Shown: in pieces, positions 27,190 through 36,949 of the stretch | Layout: every line of letters starts with the position of its first letter | Position numbering within the stretch: the stretch's first letter is position 1 | NCBI GenBank assembly: GCA_026710795.1 | Contig: JAPOQK010000052.1 | Coordinates: 1-56,284 of the forward strand | Source: Candidatus Poribacteria bacterium | GTDB lineage: Bacteria; Poribacteria; WGA-4E; WGA-3G | Length of the DNA stretch: 56,284 nucleotides | Direction: 5' to 3' | The notes under the pieces: generated by a model | What the model was told of the DNA's origin: nothing | Database searches by the model: none | What the model saw: only the letters and a program-made list of their open reading frames with translations | Translations under genes and position numbers: made by a program

Positions 27190-27801
27190 TTGGAATCTGA
27201 TTTACGTGTAAAAAAGGCTGTTGATTGTATAAAATCTGGTGGTATCATCGCAATTCCTACTGATACTGTATATGGTGTCGGAGCAGACCCATTTAATGTA
27301 GAGGCAGTGCAAAAACTATACACCATAAAAGGAAGACCTGAAGACAAGCCAATTCCTTTAGTTCTCGGTACTGTTGAAGATGTTAAACAAGTTGCACAGA
27401 ATCTTACTGGATACTTCTACCATTTGACTGAAAAATTTTGGCCTGGCGGATTAACAATCGTTGTTGAGGCTAAAAATTTACTTCCACAACTTACAGCAGG
27501 TGGGACAACAGTTGGATTAAGGATTCCAAATCAACTGATCCTATTAGAGATTCTCCAGAAGTTTGGCAGTCCTCTTGCAATTACAAGTGCAAATATATCA
27601 GGACAACCTGCAGCTACCTCTCCCGATGAATTTGGCGAAGAACTCACTTCAAAAATTGACTACATCGTAGATGACGGAAAAACACCTGGACCTATACCCT
27701 CAACGGTCTATGATATATCCGTATCACCCCCACAAGTTCGCAGAGAAGGTGTAATACCCGCGGAAACCCTTGCGAAGGAGTTGATGTGTTACAACAAATA
27801 A
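27190..27801 (+). CDS. tsaC: L-threonylcarbamoyladenylate synthase (TsaC/Sua5 family)
   Basis: 203 aa. It makes threonylcarbamoyl-AMP from Thr, bicarbonate and ATP, the substrate of TsaD. YrdC-fold motifs are visible: PTDTVYGVGADPF, KGRPEDKPIPLVL and PLAITSANISGQPAAT. At this length it is the short TsaC form without the Sua5 extension. It starts at TTG 27190, with GGAG 8 nt upstream. It overlaps the next gene's start by 16 nt. Confidence 0.95.
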   Translation: MESDLRVKKAVDCIKSGGIIAIPTDTVYGVGADPFNVEAVQKLYTIKGRPEDKPIPLVLGTVEDVKQVAQNLTGYFYHLTEKFWPGGLTIVVEAKNLLPQLTAGGTTVGLRIPNQLILLEILQKFGSPLAITSANISGQPAATSPDEFGEELTSKIDYIVDDGKTPGPIPSTVYDISVSPPQVRREGVIPAETLAKELMCYNK

Positions 27802-28370
27802 TCAAAGAACTCCTAAAATTCCTTGTTACACCAACGGGGAATATGGTATTACTCGGTTTAGGATGTGTAATTGTATTGGGGATTGTGTATCACAGGTGGA
27901 GACAGATTCCTGGATTGACAGCATCAATAATTCAGGAAGATACATGGTTCATTAATCGAGACGATAATAACAAGTTAGCAATAGTCGTTTCGCTGCATCT
28001 TATCAACAAATCTGGGGCACCAATTCAATTTTCCAAATGTAAGTTGAGTGGTTACACACCAAAACCTCCACCTGAACAGATGTTTTTAGAAGGTTATGAT
28101 AAAACCATTGAACTTACTTATCCCAAATATGATTCTTTTTCAGATGCGATAGGAAAATCTGAAAACCTCAATTCTGCGTATGTTCTTAACCCTTACACTG
28201 AACAACGAATGTGGATATATTATGAGTCCGGTATTGTAACGCTAAAAAATATGCTTCGAACACCTATTGTATTGAAGGATAAAAACAGAAAGAAAAAGTC
28301 TATACAAGCTACGGTGCCACGAAATATGGAACAGATTCAGTTATATCGTGAGGCAGCCATGCGTTGGTAA
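27786..28370 (+). CDS. Unknown single-pass membrane protein
   Basis: 194 aa. One N-terminal helix (residues about 19-35, GNMVLLGLGCVIVLGIVY) is followed by a soluble domain with beta-strand pattern (LAIVVSLHLINKSGAPIQF). No family recognised. The GTG start has AAGGAG before it and overlaps tsaC, so the gene belongs to the same operon. Function not inferable. Confidence 0.75.
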   Translation: MLQQIIKELLKFLVTPTGNMVLLGLGCVIVLGIVYHRWRQIPGLTASIIQEDTWFINRDDNNKLAIVVSLHLINKSGAPIQFSKCKLSGYTPKPPPEQMFLEGYDKTIELTYPKYDSFSDAIGKSENLNSAYVLNPYTEQRMWIYYESGIVTLKNMLRTPIVLKDKNRKKKSIQATVPRNMEQIQLYREAAMRW

Positions 28371-28452
28371 GTTGATTAACTTTTAGAACCAAAATGTTCA
28401 TATATTTAAACTCACCCATTCAGCACTACCCCAATAATACCTTCCAATTCAT

Positions 28453-28481
28453 TTGCCATTTTTTCATGGGTGTGGTATTCT
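28453..28481 (+). promoter_or_regulatory. Promoter of the corrinoid-protein gene
   Basis: TTGCCA and TATTCT are 17 nt apart. It overlaps a possible GTG start at 28470 and supports the later GTG at 28509. Confidence 0.6.
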
Positions 28482-28508
28482 ATATTTTTATGGAGGGATA
28501 CCGAATCT

Positions 28509-29267
28509 GTGGCATCATTAAATGACATTTCAAACGAATTTATCCGTGAAGAAATTGAAGAATATCTTGAACGTCCTGATGAGATAGAACTTTTCATCAA
28601 TATGTTCGCGCAAGCAACACCTGACATGCAGGATATTTCTGCTGCGCTAATTGATGGAGACCATCACACTGTAGACGACTTAACGAATGAAGCACTTGCA
28701 TCAGGTACAGAAGCATTAGAAATAATGGATGATGGTCTTATTGCTGGCATGGGGATCGTCGGTATAAAGTTCCGTGAGAACTTCATCTTTGTTCCAGAAG
28801 TTCTCGCATGTGCACGTGCAATGAAAGCTGGTATGGCTTATATTGAACCTATTCTATCAGAGTCGGGTATTGAACCTATTGGTACAGTTATTATGGGAAC
28901 TGTCAAAGGTGATTTGCACGACATAGGAAAAAACCTATGTATTATGATGCTGCGAGGTGCAGGTTTTGTTGTGTATGATTTGGGGGTAGATACCTCTGAA
29001 GACGAATTTATTGAAGCAGTGGAAGAATACGAAGCCCCTATCTTAGGTATGTCCGCACTACTGACCACAACCATGCCAAATATGGGCAAGACTATAGATG
29101 CATTTATAGATGAAGACCTACGTGAGGAAGTCAAAATTATGGTTGGTGGAGCACCTGTCACTCAGACATTTGCTGATGATATGGGAGCAGATGGATATGG
29201 AAAGGATGCATTGGAGTGTGTCGCTTTAGCGAAGCAGTTTCTACAAGAAGAACCCGAAGAATGGTAA
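28509..29267 (+). CDS. Corrinoid (B12-binding) methyltransferase protein, MtbC/MttC-like
   Basis: 252 aa. An N-terminal helical cap region (DISAALIDGDHHTVDDLTNEALASG) is followed by a B12-binding fold with the classic DxHxxG (GTVKGDLHDIGKN), then SALLTTTMPNMGK and VGGAPVT. These proteins carry a methyl group on cobalamin between a substrate-specific methyltransferase and an acceptor enzyme. GTG 28509 follows GGAGG at about 12 nt; an earlier GTG at 28470 lies inside the promoter. The activator gene and a homocysteine methyltransferase follow. The methyl donor is unknown. Confidence 0.92.
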   Translation: MASLNDISNEFIREEIEEYLERPDEIELFINMFAQATPDMQDISAALIDGDHHTVDDLTNEALASGTEALEIMDDGLIAGMGIVGIKFRENFIFVPEVLACARAMKAGMAYIEPILSESGIEPIGTVIMGTVKGDLHDIGKNLCIMMLRGAGFVVYDLGVDTSEDEFIEAVEEYEAPILGMSALLTTTMPNMGKTIDAFIDEDLREEVKIMVGGAPVTQTFADDMGADGYGKDALECVALAKQFLQEEPEEW

Positions 29268-29286
29268 TACATGCAGATTGTATAAT

Positions 29287-31191
29287 ATGAAAAAGATTGA
29301 CAAAGCCGAATACGAGAAACGATTAAACAAAATAACACAGATTTTTGAAGACATGGTTGTTCACGCTGACGAACAGGCAACTTACCGCTGCCCATATAAA
29401 AACCGATATGACCACTGCACTGCGAAATTTGGATGCCGAAACCAACGCAAAATACCTGAAGGTACAGGTCTGTTATGCGTTGGCGATGATAAATTAGACT
29501 ATAGGGATGCGTGGGAAACAGATGAAAATAACGAAATAGAACAGATACACAAGAAAGGAAACGGAACAATAACATGCGATGATAAAGTTTATCAACTATC
29601 ACCCGGTAAAACTGTATTTGATTATGCTGATGATTTAGCCGTACAAGTACCCACCTCCTGCTTCCGGACCGGACAGTGCCACGAGTGCATCGTGGAAATA
29701 AAACGCGGTATGGAGAGTCTCCGATCTCCTAACGAAGCAGAATCCTTCCTTCGAGATAACTTCCGTCTCGCTTGCCAAGCAGTTGTCCTTGATATAGATG
29801 CTGATATTGAGTTTTCCCCACTAAGACGTACACCAAGAATACTTACCCATACAGAAAGCAATCCAACTCAATCAATTAATCCGCTGGTCACACAACATAA
29901 TGGCACTGTCCATTACAATGGTGAACCTGTTGATCGGTATCGTGGGAATCTATATGGACTTGCATTAGATTTAGGCACAACGACAGTTGTAGCAAATCTT
30001 GTGGATTTAGAAACAGGTGAGACAGTATCTGTCAGTTCTTTTGAGAACCCGCAACGTTTCGGTGGAAGTGACATTATGCACCGAATATCTTATGATGGTG
30101 AATATGAAGGTGAGTTGCGTAAATCGCTTATTGCAGCGTTGAACGGTCAGATCATGGACATGTGTGAAAGACATAACTTTGTTCGTCAGGAAATTTATGA
30201 TATTGTTGTTGCTGGCAACACAACGATGCGCGACATATTCTTCAGACAGGATGTCCAGAGTATAGGACAAAAACCCTATAAATCTGTAATTGAACATGAA
30301 TATCTTGAGGGACTCCGTTCTACAACAACTTTAACTGAAAAAGCACGCAGGATAGGAATCCGTTCTAATCCGAAAGCGATGGTTTATAGTCTACCGTTAA
30401 TCGCGAGTCACGTTGGAGCGGATGTCGCAGCAGACTTGGTTGCGGTTGATATGCAATCACAAGACGATATAGTAATGTTAATTGATGTCGGCACGAATAC
30501 AGAAGTTGTTGTTGGGAATTCACAAAGGATGGTAACTGCATCGTGTCCTGCAGGACCTGCATTTGAAGGTGGAGGTATTGAATACGGGATGCCTGCCTAT
30601 CCTGGTGCGATTGAATCGGTGAAATGGATTGACGGTAAGATTGACTTTAAAACTATTGGAGACGAAAATCCGCAAGGATTGTGTGGTTCGGGTCTTATTT
30701 CTTTATTAGCAGAACTTCGTCGGCACAATGAGATGAGTCCGAAAGGTGTTTTCGCAGATAGAAAGCAACGGATAATGCAACTATTACCTGAGCACGGTAT
30801 TACCTTCTCACGCGACGATGCAAGTAATTTAGCACAGGCAAAAGCAGCAAATTATTGTGGACAATATATAGTACTACGACATTTTGGTTGTTCTCCGCAA
30901 CAGATTAGTAGACTTTATTTGGCAGGTGGATTTGCAAACTATATCAACCTGAGAGATGCCATTGACATCGGTTTCCTGGCACCTGTTCCTGAAGATCGAA
31001 TAGCCAAAGTTGGTAATGCATCTGTTGGTGGTGCAACAGCAGTACTACTATCAAAAGAAAAACGCTCAGAAATTGAATCGTTTGTCAAAAACATAGAACA
31101 TATTGAGCTTGAAACAACACCAGATTTCTTTGATGTATTCGTAGAGGGATGTCAATTTAAACCAATGCCAACTGAAATAACGAAAGAATAA
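29287..31191 (+). CDS. Corrinoid protein reductive activator (RACo/DUF4445-like) with 2Fe-2S ferredoxin domain
   Basis: 634 aa. It re-reduces inactivated cobalamin with electrons from its iron-sulphur cluster. The order is a Cys-rich N-terminus (C35, C44, C50, C64), a 2Fe-2S ferredoxin domain with the C-x5-C-x2-C pattern (SCFRTGQCHEC) and a later Cys (RLAC), then an ASKHA-type ATPase region (GLALDLGTTTVV, VVAGNTTMRD, LIDVGTNTEVV, LYLAGGFAN). The N-terminal cysteines precede the normal ferredoxin cluster and could hold another metal site. It follows the corrinoid protein by 19 nt. Confidence 0.9.
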   Translation: MKKIDKAEYEKRLNKITQIFEDMVVHADEQATYRCPYKNRYDHCTAKFGCRNQRKIPEGTGLLCVGDDKLDYRDAWETDENNEIEQIHKKGNGTITCDDKVYQLSPGKTVFDYADDLAVQVPTSCFRTGQCHECIVEIKRGMESLRSPNEAESFLRDNFRLACQAVVLDIDADIEFSPLRRTPRILTHTESNPTQSINPLVTQHNGTVHYNGEPVDRYRGNLYGLALDLGTTTVVANLVDLETGETVSVSSFENPQRFGGSDIMHRISYDGEYEGELRKSLIAALNGQIMDMCERHNFVRQEIYDIVVAGNTTMRDIFFRQDVQSIGQKPYKSVIEHEYLEGLRSTTTLTEKARRIGIRSNPKAMVYSLPLIASHVGADVAADLVAVDMQSQDDIVMLIDVGTNTEVVVGNSQRMVTASCPAGPAFEGGGIEYGMPAYPGAIESVKWIDGKIDFKTIGDENPQGLCGSGLISLLAELRRHNEMSPKGVFADRKQRIMQLLPEHGITFSRDDASNLAQAKAANYCGQYIVLRHFGCSPQQISRLYLAGGFANYINLRDAIDIGFLAPVPEDRIAKVGNASVGGATAVLLSKEKRSEIESFVKNIEHIELETTPDFFDVFVEGCQFKPMPTEITKE

Positions 31192-31208
31192 CGTAAATAT
31201 TATAAACT

Positions 31209-32207
31209 ATGATTGCTTTTCAAGAACGATTAAAATCAGAGAAACCGATTCTATACGATGGTGGGTTCGGATCACAACTATTTGCCCGTGATATTGAACT
31301 TGCCAATAGCGCACTTGCAAACCTGTCTCATCCAACGGATGTTGTTGGTATCCATTTAGATTATATTCAGGCGGGTGCCGAGGCAATTGGCACAAATACA
31401 TTCGTTGTTTCACCACTTCATCTGCAGATGGCTGAACAGGATAAATCAGATGCCCAACGTCTCACACGACTCGGAGTTCAACACGCAAAAACTGCGGTTG
31501 CGGAAAGTGGGAAAGATGTCTACATCGCTGGGTCTGTTGGACCTTCACCAGGGGCAATTGAGGCGGATAGTGGAGACACAACGTTTGGCATTGCAAATGC
31601 TGAAGTTCGAGAGGCACATAAACTCGTTATCAATACGCTCGCAGAAGAAGGTGTTGATTATCTGTGTCTTGAAACTATGTTTTCTGCAAAAGAAGCAGCA
31701 CTTGCGGTTGATGTGGCACGCGAAACTGGACTCCCAATAGCGGTTAACTTAACGTATAAATTCACAGAAAACCGCAGGACTGGAGAAATAATCTATAAAA
31801 CCGACTGGGGACATTCCGCTTCAGACTTACTTCAAATTCTTACCAGTGGTGAGTTTTCAGATGGAGACTCACTCTTAGATTTTGTTGATATTATCGGTCT
31901 GAACTGTGGAGCAGAATCAAAACAGGACGAACACTCAGGAATGCCTTATGCCATCACAGGAACTCAGCAACTACAAACTGCACTGACAGATATGGGTGTT
32001 GACGATAAACGAATGATGGCATATCCGAATGCGGGGATGCCAAAGCTTGATGACAACTATAATACTATATATACCCAATCAGCTGACGAAATGGGAGGGT
32101 ATATCCCCGAACTCATCAAATCGGGTGCTTATATTATCGGTGGTTGTTGCGGTACAACCCCAGCACATATCAAAACTTTCCGAGATGTGCTTGATACCAA
32201 CGAATAG
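31209..32207 (+). CDS. Homocysteine S-methyltransferase family protein
   Basis: 332 aa, TIM-barrel. The zinc ligands are visible: Cys in IGLNCG and the pair in IIGGCCGTTPAHI, as in MetH N-terminal domains and BHMT. It takes a methyl group for homocysteine and so makes methionine. A B12-binding domain is not fused to it; the neighbouring corrinoid protein could supply the methyl group. The gene starts 17 nt after the activator and belongs to the same transcript. Confidence 0.92.
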   Translation: MIAFQERLKSEKPILYDGGFGSQLFARDIELANSALANLSHPTDVVGIHLDYIQAGAEAIGTNTFVVSPLHLQMAEQDKSDAQRLTRLGVQHAKTAVAESGKDVYIAGSVGPSPGAIEADSGDTTFGIANAEVREAHKLVINTLAEEGVDYLCLETMFSAKEAALAVDVARETGLPIAVNLTYKFTENRRTGEIIYKTDWGHSASDLLQILTSGEFSDGDSLLDFVDIIGLNCGAESKQDEHSGMPYAITGTQQLQTALTDMGVDDKRMMAYPNAGMPKLDDNYNTIYTQSADEMGGYIPELIKSGAYIIGGCCGTTPAHIKTFRDVLDTNE

Positions 32208-32307
32208 ATGAAGATGATTTAATATTTTTGTCGTTAAATGATATACAAATGAACGTTGAAAATTGGGATATTCATCTAAGCATTTAGAAACGGCTGCTGC
32301 ATTGTTA

Positions 32308-32838
32308 ATGGAAAAGAACGTCGCAATGGAAACCATTACACTGACATATAAAAGGTTGCCAAATCGGGTAAATTATTTTCAACAGCAACTATTATATGAA
32401 GATGAAAAAGTAATCGTCACCTCTCAACGGGTAATACCATCCTCACCAATTATAGAAAATGGCATAACGGTTTTAGGTGAAAATTACACTGCAATCTGGT
32501 TTGTTTTTACTGGAAAGTGGTATGACATCGGTAAAATATACAATTTGAATAACGAATGGACAGGTTATTATTGTGATATTATAAAACCCGTGATTCGTAG
32601 TAAGGATACATTTGAGATTGTGGACCTATTTCTTGATTTGTGGGTATCCCCGAATGGCAGTTATGAAATCCAGGATGAGGATGAATTTGAAACTGCCGTT
32701 CAAAATGGTGATATTACTACTGATTTGGCAAAGAAAGCACGGAATGCGTTAACCGACTTAATTGATGAAGTTTCATCAGGTAAATTTCCACCAGAGTTTG
32801 TGAAAGAGTTTGTTCCAAAAATACAACTGGAGTTTTGA
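32308..32838 (+). CDS. DUF402 family protein
   Basis: About 176 aa. The DUF402 pattern is clear: WYDIGKIYNLNNEWTGYYCDI, DLFLDLWVSPNGSYEIQDEDEFETAVQNGDI. Known DUF402 members include FomD-like nucleotide-carboxylate hydrolases, with acidic metal ligands in DLFLD and DEDEF. The start is unsure (TTG 32263, ATG 32308 or ATG 32326). It abuts the aminotransferase gene. Confidence 0.8.
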   Translation: MEKNVAMETITLTYKRLPNRVNYFQQQLLYEDEKVIVTSQRVIPSSPIIENGITVLGENYTAIWFVFTGKWYDIGKIYNLNNEWTGYYCDIIKPVIRSKDTFEIVDLFLDLWVSPNGSYEIQDEDEFETAVQNGDITTDLAKKARNALTDLIDEVSSGKFPPEFVKEFVPKIQLEF

Positions 32839-32839
32839 T

Positions 32840-34051
32840 ATGGCATTATTAGCAATTAATGGCGGTGAACCGACCAGGACTAAGCCCTATCCTACTTGGC
32901 CCACTCTTGATCCTGCAGATATTGATGCATTTGAGAATATCTATAATAGTGGACGATGGGGTGTAGGTGGAACAAATGTGTCTGAATTTGCTCAACAATT
33001 TGCCGATTTTCAAGGTGCAAAATACGGTGTTTGTGTCAATAGCGGCACTTCCGCACTCTATATTGCTCTTAAAGCCGCTGAGGTTGGTCCTGGCGATGAG
33101 GTAATTACCACTCCGTATACTTTTCAGGCAACTGTTGTTGCTATTCTTATGACGCATGCTGTACCAGTTTTTGTTGATACTGCACCTGACAATTTCCTCT
33201 TAGATGTTTCCAAGATTGAGGATGCAATCACCGAAAAGACCAAAGCAATTCTACCAGTGCACATAGCAGGTTATCCTGCTGACTTAGATGGACTCACTGA
33301 AATAGCTGAAAAGCATAACCTAAAGCTCATTGAGGATTGCGCTCAAGCACATGGGGCAGAATGGCGTGGTAGAGGCGTGGGGAGTTGGGGAGATTTTGGT
33401 TGTTTCAGTTTCCAGTCATCTAAAAACCTGTGTGCAGGTGAAGGTGGCATTATCATAACCAACGATAGAGAACTTTATGAGCGGACATTTGCATTGCATA
33501 ATTGTGGACGCACGCCTCCTGAAGCGGAATTTGGAAATATTGAACCGTTTGGTGGAAACTTCAGGATGACAGAGTGGCAGGCTTCAATACTCCTCTCTCG
33601 TTTGACAAGACTTGAAAAGGAAACCAACCACAGACACATGAATATGCGGTGGTTAGATGGATGGTTTGGTGAGATCCCAGGCATCAAAGTTACCAGAATT
33701 GATCCACGTGCTACTCGTTGTGGTTCTCACGGGTATAAAGCAATATTTGATTCTGAGGAATTCGAGGATATTTCACGTGCGACTTTTCTTGAAGCAATGC
33801 GTGCAGAAGGAATACCTATCGGATATTGGTATACAACTCCGATGTATCGTTCGACATTCTTAAAATCCAATCTATTTGGTCATAACCTTGACTACTCTAA
33901 TGTTAACTGTCCAGAAACTGAGAAGATATGTCAAACGGGTTTGGCTTTCAGCCAGAATGTCTTGATGGGAAGTGAAGAGGATATGGAAGATATCATTAAA
34001 GCTACTGTGAAAATTCGCAGAAATGTTGCCGAATTAAAGGATGCGGTGTAA
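32840..34051 (+). CDS. DegT/DnrJ/EryC1-type PLP aminotransferase
   Basis: 403 aa. PLP-fold motifs: SGTSALYIALKA, ITTPYTFQAT, IEDCAQAHGAEWRG, and the active Lys in FQSSKNLCAGEGG. These enzymes aminate nucleotide-linked or other keto-sugars, for cell-surface glycans or natural products. ATG 32840 follows GGAG, with the DUF402 stop just before. The sugar acceptor is unknown; no other glycan genes are adjacent. Confidence 0.92.
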   Translation: MALLAINGGEPTRTKPYPTWPTLDPADIDAFENIYNSGRWGVGGTNVSEFAQQFADFQGAKYGVCVNSGTSALYIALKAAEVGPGDEVITTPYTFQATVVAILMTHAVPVFVDTAPDNFLLDVSKIEDAITEKTKAILPVHIAGYPADLDGLTEIAEKHNLKLIEDCAQAHGAEWRGRGVGSWGDFGCFSFQSSKNLCAGEGGIIITNDRELYERTFALHNCGRTPPEAEFGNIEPFGGNFRMTEWQASILLSRLTRLEKETNHRHMNMRWLDGWFGEIPGIKVTRIDPRATRCGSHGYKAIFDSEEFEDISRATFLEAMRAEGIPIGYWYTTPMYRSTFLKSNLFGHNLDYSNVNCPETEKICQTGLAFSQNVLMGSEEDMEDIIKATVKIRRNVAELKDAV

Positions 34052-34160
34052 TATCAATTACAAAAACCATAAAAAATGTATGCATTTTTCACAATTTTAA
34101 CTATCTTTTTTCCATATTAAAGACTCTATAGTATCAAATGTCATATTAAGGAGATTTGAA

Positions 34161-34733
34161 ATGAGTAACGAACGTGACACACAACGAGAAATTCGGAGAA
34201 TTGTCCGCATGTTAGAGGCAACAACAAGACATCTTGAAAAAGCTTCTATATTAGACGGTTTATCCAGCGGAGAAGCAAGGTGCATCCGACAATACAACAA
34301 TGCCTTGGCAAGACTATATGATTTAGAAGCACTCCCAGAAGGGTTGTTTGACCCCTTAAACGAGGACGCGTCTGTCGGGGATATAGGACAGGCATATCAC
34401 CAAGTTGCAACCTATCTTAAAGAAGGAATGGGTATTGATTTTGATTTCGACTTTAAGAAAGAAAAAGAAACAATTGGAAACGTCATGAAAGATGTTGGTG
34501 ATGTTGTCGCCCGTTCCATCTTCAGTATAAGAGATATGGATTCCGATGACTCCGAATCTGATGGTTCGGCAACAGTTGAAGTTGTTGAAATAGAGGATGA
34601 TGAAAAATCTGATCCCGTTGATGACCGACTTAATAAGTTAGAAGAACAGATGGGTACAGTTGTTGAGATACTTCAAGAACTTCGTCCAAAAAAGGATAAG
34701 AAGGATAAGAAAGATAAGAAGGACGATAATTAG
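34161..34733 (+). CDS. Acidic hypothetical protein with Lys-Asp C-terminal tail
   Basis: 190 aa. The N-terminal half is helical (REIRRIVRMLEATTRHLEKA). A strongly acidic centre (DMDSDDSESDG, EVVEIEDDEKSD) leads to a short coiled coil (RLNKLEEQMGTVVEILQEL) and a KKDKKDKKDKK tail. There is no signal peptide or recognised domain. The ATG has AAGGAG upstream, so it is probably expressed. Function unknown. Confidence 0.7.
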   Translation: MSNERDTQREIRRIVRMLEATTRHLEKASILDGLSSGEARCIRQYNNALARLYDLEALPEGLFDPLNEDASVGDIGQAYHQVATYLKEGMGIDFDFDFKKEKETIGNVMKDVGDVVARSIFSIRDMDSDDSESDGSATVEVVEIEDDEKSDPVDDRLNKLEEQMGTVVEILQELRPKKDKKDKKDKKDDN

Positions 34734-34753
34734 AAGAATGGACTTCGTTGGGG

Positions 34754-34874
34754 TATGATGAAGTTTTGATTGATATTCTGCAGTAGCATTTTGTAGTAAA
34801 CGTCAATACACATAAAGTAAGGATTATGATAATTTTCCGATTTCTGCTGAATGTTAATTGCATACTTCATCATA
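34754..34874. repeat. Long-range inverted repeat
   Basis: tatgatgaagt at 34754-34764 is exactly complementary to acttcatcata at 34864-34874. It sits between convergent genes and could be part of a small palindromic element or a terminator. Confidence 0.4.
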
Positions 34875-34929
34875 GTGTACCCATACAAGGCAGCCAAATA
34901 TCTGGAATACAATTTGGATAAGAACCATT

Positions 34930-36837
34930 TTACCAATGCTTGAAGGAATACATCCGTTGACCTAATGATAGACCCAGAATTGCCCAGAGGCTGCCCATAA
35001 CGAATTCACCCAGCATTGCACCAAAAAACAGTGGGAGTGCCTTGCGATACGCTCCAATCCCACCATGTCTGACAAGTATTGTTTTTATGACCCATGCAAG
35101 GAAAACAGGGAACCAGAGTCTTCCAAAATTCCAGTTACCCGCAAGAGGATAGGCAAGTGGATGTAGTTGCCACCAGAGATAGCGCAAACGCATAAAGAGA
35201 GTGCTAAGTGTAAGGAGTATACCGAATCCGAAGAAACCAAGATGCCTCCATTCAGTATCACTTGGAAATGTCAACCATCGTTGGAGGTCATTGAATGCTT
35301 CTTGTCCACGCCATGTTCCCAAACTCCCGTGTTGATAACCTGCATGTAGGAAGGCAACAAACCCAATAAGTAGTCCAATAACCGATGCACCCCACATCAC
35401 CCAAAGCAGTTGACTGCTGTTTATTGCTCCTTTGTCGGCAAGTTTGAATCCTTCCAGTTGATTCGGCATCGGTTGAGAACGATAGTTCCGCGTAAAACCG
35501 TATAGGAAAGCAAATCCTGTTAATGTCTGTGCTCCTATCTTCCTTGAACCGAAGAGTGAGGTAAGGAAAAAACTTGGTCCTGCTCGATAGAAATCCATTG
35601 TTGGCGTTCCGAGTTCAGCACGCATCCGTGTGAATGCTAAAACCAGTATAAAATGGATACTGAAAAATCCGAGTATCCCCCACCACGACATACCCGCTTT
35701 CAAGCAAAACCCGAATACAACTGCAATACTTATCAGAAAACCAACGAATGCCAAACGATAACCAATTGGTTCACTTTCAGAATCAATGTCACTATCCATT
35801 CCTATAACATTACAGAATACCTTCCACAGGTGTTTATGTGTGATCCAGATTGCAAAAAAGCATAGTCCAAAGTAGGCACCGAGTGATTGCATATCTATGT
35901 GTGGATATCCAGGGGTCTGATTCAACCCAGTCATTGCTCCGAAGACAAGCTGCATCTTCCAAAAAAGATAGAATAGCCAGCAGGATAACGACAAATCCAG
36001 AGGCATTAGAAAACCAATTCCGATGGCATAAGGGTTTAGGTGAATAGGTGTTGACCCAATAGCATTTAGGGGTTTTTCGGTAAACATCTGTCCAATATCA
36101 TGTCGTATTGGAATGCCGGGAATATTTGGATAAATGAAATTCAACCCATTTATCAGGTCAAGTCCTAAGCCTATACCAAACCCAATCCAAAGTAGATTAT
36201 TTCTGTAGAATGCTGTTCCTTTTGTCATTTCAAAGGGGAGTAGTATTATAGGATAACTTAGTTTTTCGTGTTCAATCCACTGTTTTCGTAGGATAGAACT
36301 GAGCATCATCATAGAAAATGCCAATGCTGAGAAGAAGAGTAACCAAAAGAATACTGGTGTAATCCATGCCCGTATATGATCAAGTTCAAATAGGTTTGAT
36401 GTGCCTTCATAATAACCTGTTAAGGCACGCTTGTTCATCACAGCAATCCAATCTGGTATGTATCTGAAGAATAGGGATTGCCATTCGTTCTCGGGGGTAG
36501 CGAACCAACTTGCGTGCCCAAGAATGCACATCGTTGCCTGTAACATATCATGACCGCACACAACACATGCCAAGGTAACCATAAGGTATACCGTCAACAT
36601 TTCAGCTTGTGTAAGTTTCCATTTCGGCATGAAACGTGTTAAAAGTATATTAAGGATAGCGACTAAGAAAAGAGTGAAGACGGCGTTGAATAAAATCGCC
36701 ATCGTAGTGGGGTATTGTGTTGTCCATACTGTTTCTGTCTGAACAACAAGGTAGATATTGAGTGGAAGCGATAACAGACCCAGAACTATAGCTCGAAATG
36801 TTATGTTCTCAGTTAACGGATGTGATGGCTTATCCAT
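34930..36837 (-). CDS. DUF6785-family multi-pass membrane protein
   Basis: 635 aa with at least a dozen hydrophobic segments. The pattern (AIVLGLLSLPLNIYLVV, a GHDMLQATMCILGHASWFATPENEW region, IEHEKLSYPIILLPFEM) fits the large DUF6785/DUF6784 membrane family. It is often compared to oligopeptide transporters, but its substrate is unknown. It lies at the end of a minus-strand envelope cluster. Confidence 0.75.
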   Translation of the reverse strand: MDKPSHPLTENITFRAIVLGLLSLPLNIYLVVQTETVWTTQYPTTMAILFNAVFTLFLVAILNILLTRFMPKWKLTQAEMLTVYLMVTLACVVCGHDMLQATMCILGHASWFATPENEWQSLFFRYIPDWIAVMNKRALTGYYEGTSNLFELDHIRAWITPVFFWLLFFSALAFSMMMLSSILRKQWIEHEKLSYPIILLPFEMTKGTAFYRNNLLWIGFGIGLGLDLINGLNFIYPNIPGIPIRHDIGQMFTEKPLNAIGSTPIHLNPYAIGIGFLMPLDLSLSCWLFYLFWKMQLVFGAMTGLNQTPGYPHIDMQSLGAYFGLCFFAIWITHKHLWKVFCNVIGMDSDIDSESEPIGYRLAFVGFLISIAVVFGFCLKAGMSWWGILGFFSIHFILVLAFTRMRAELGTPTMDFYRAGPSFFLTSLFGSRKIGAQTLTGFAFLYGFTRNYRSQPMPNQLEGFKLADKGAINSSQLLWVMWGASVIGLLIGFVAFLHAGYQHGSLGTWRGQEAFNDLQRWLTFPSDTEWRHLGFFGFGILLTLSTLFMRLRYLWWQLHPLAYPLAGNWNFGRLWFPVFLAWVIKTILVRHGGIGAYRKALPLFFGAMLGEFVMGSLWAILGLSLGQRMYSFKHW

Positions 36838-36949
36838 AACTGTATCGTTCCGACTTTGGTTAGGTGGATTAATTAATGTAAATCTGTGGGAAGTAATCAG
36901 TATCTATTCTACAGTAATGCAAACAGTTTGTTTGCACAACATAATACAC

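Noticed and set aside
34730..34936. 68-aa minus-strand frame after the DUF6785 gene
   Set aside because: No ribosome site seen and composition looks non-coding; the region holds an inverted repeat instead.
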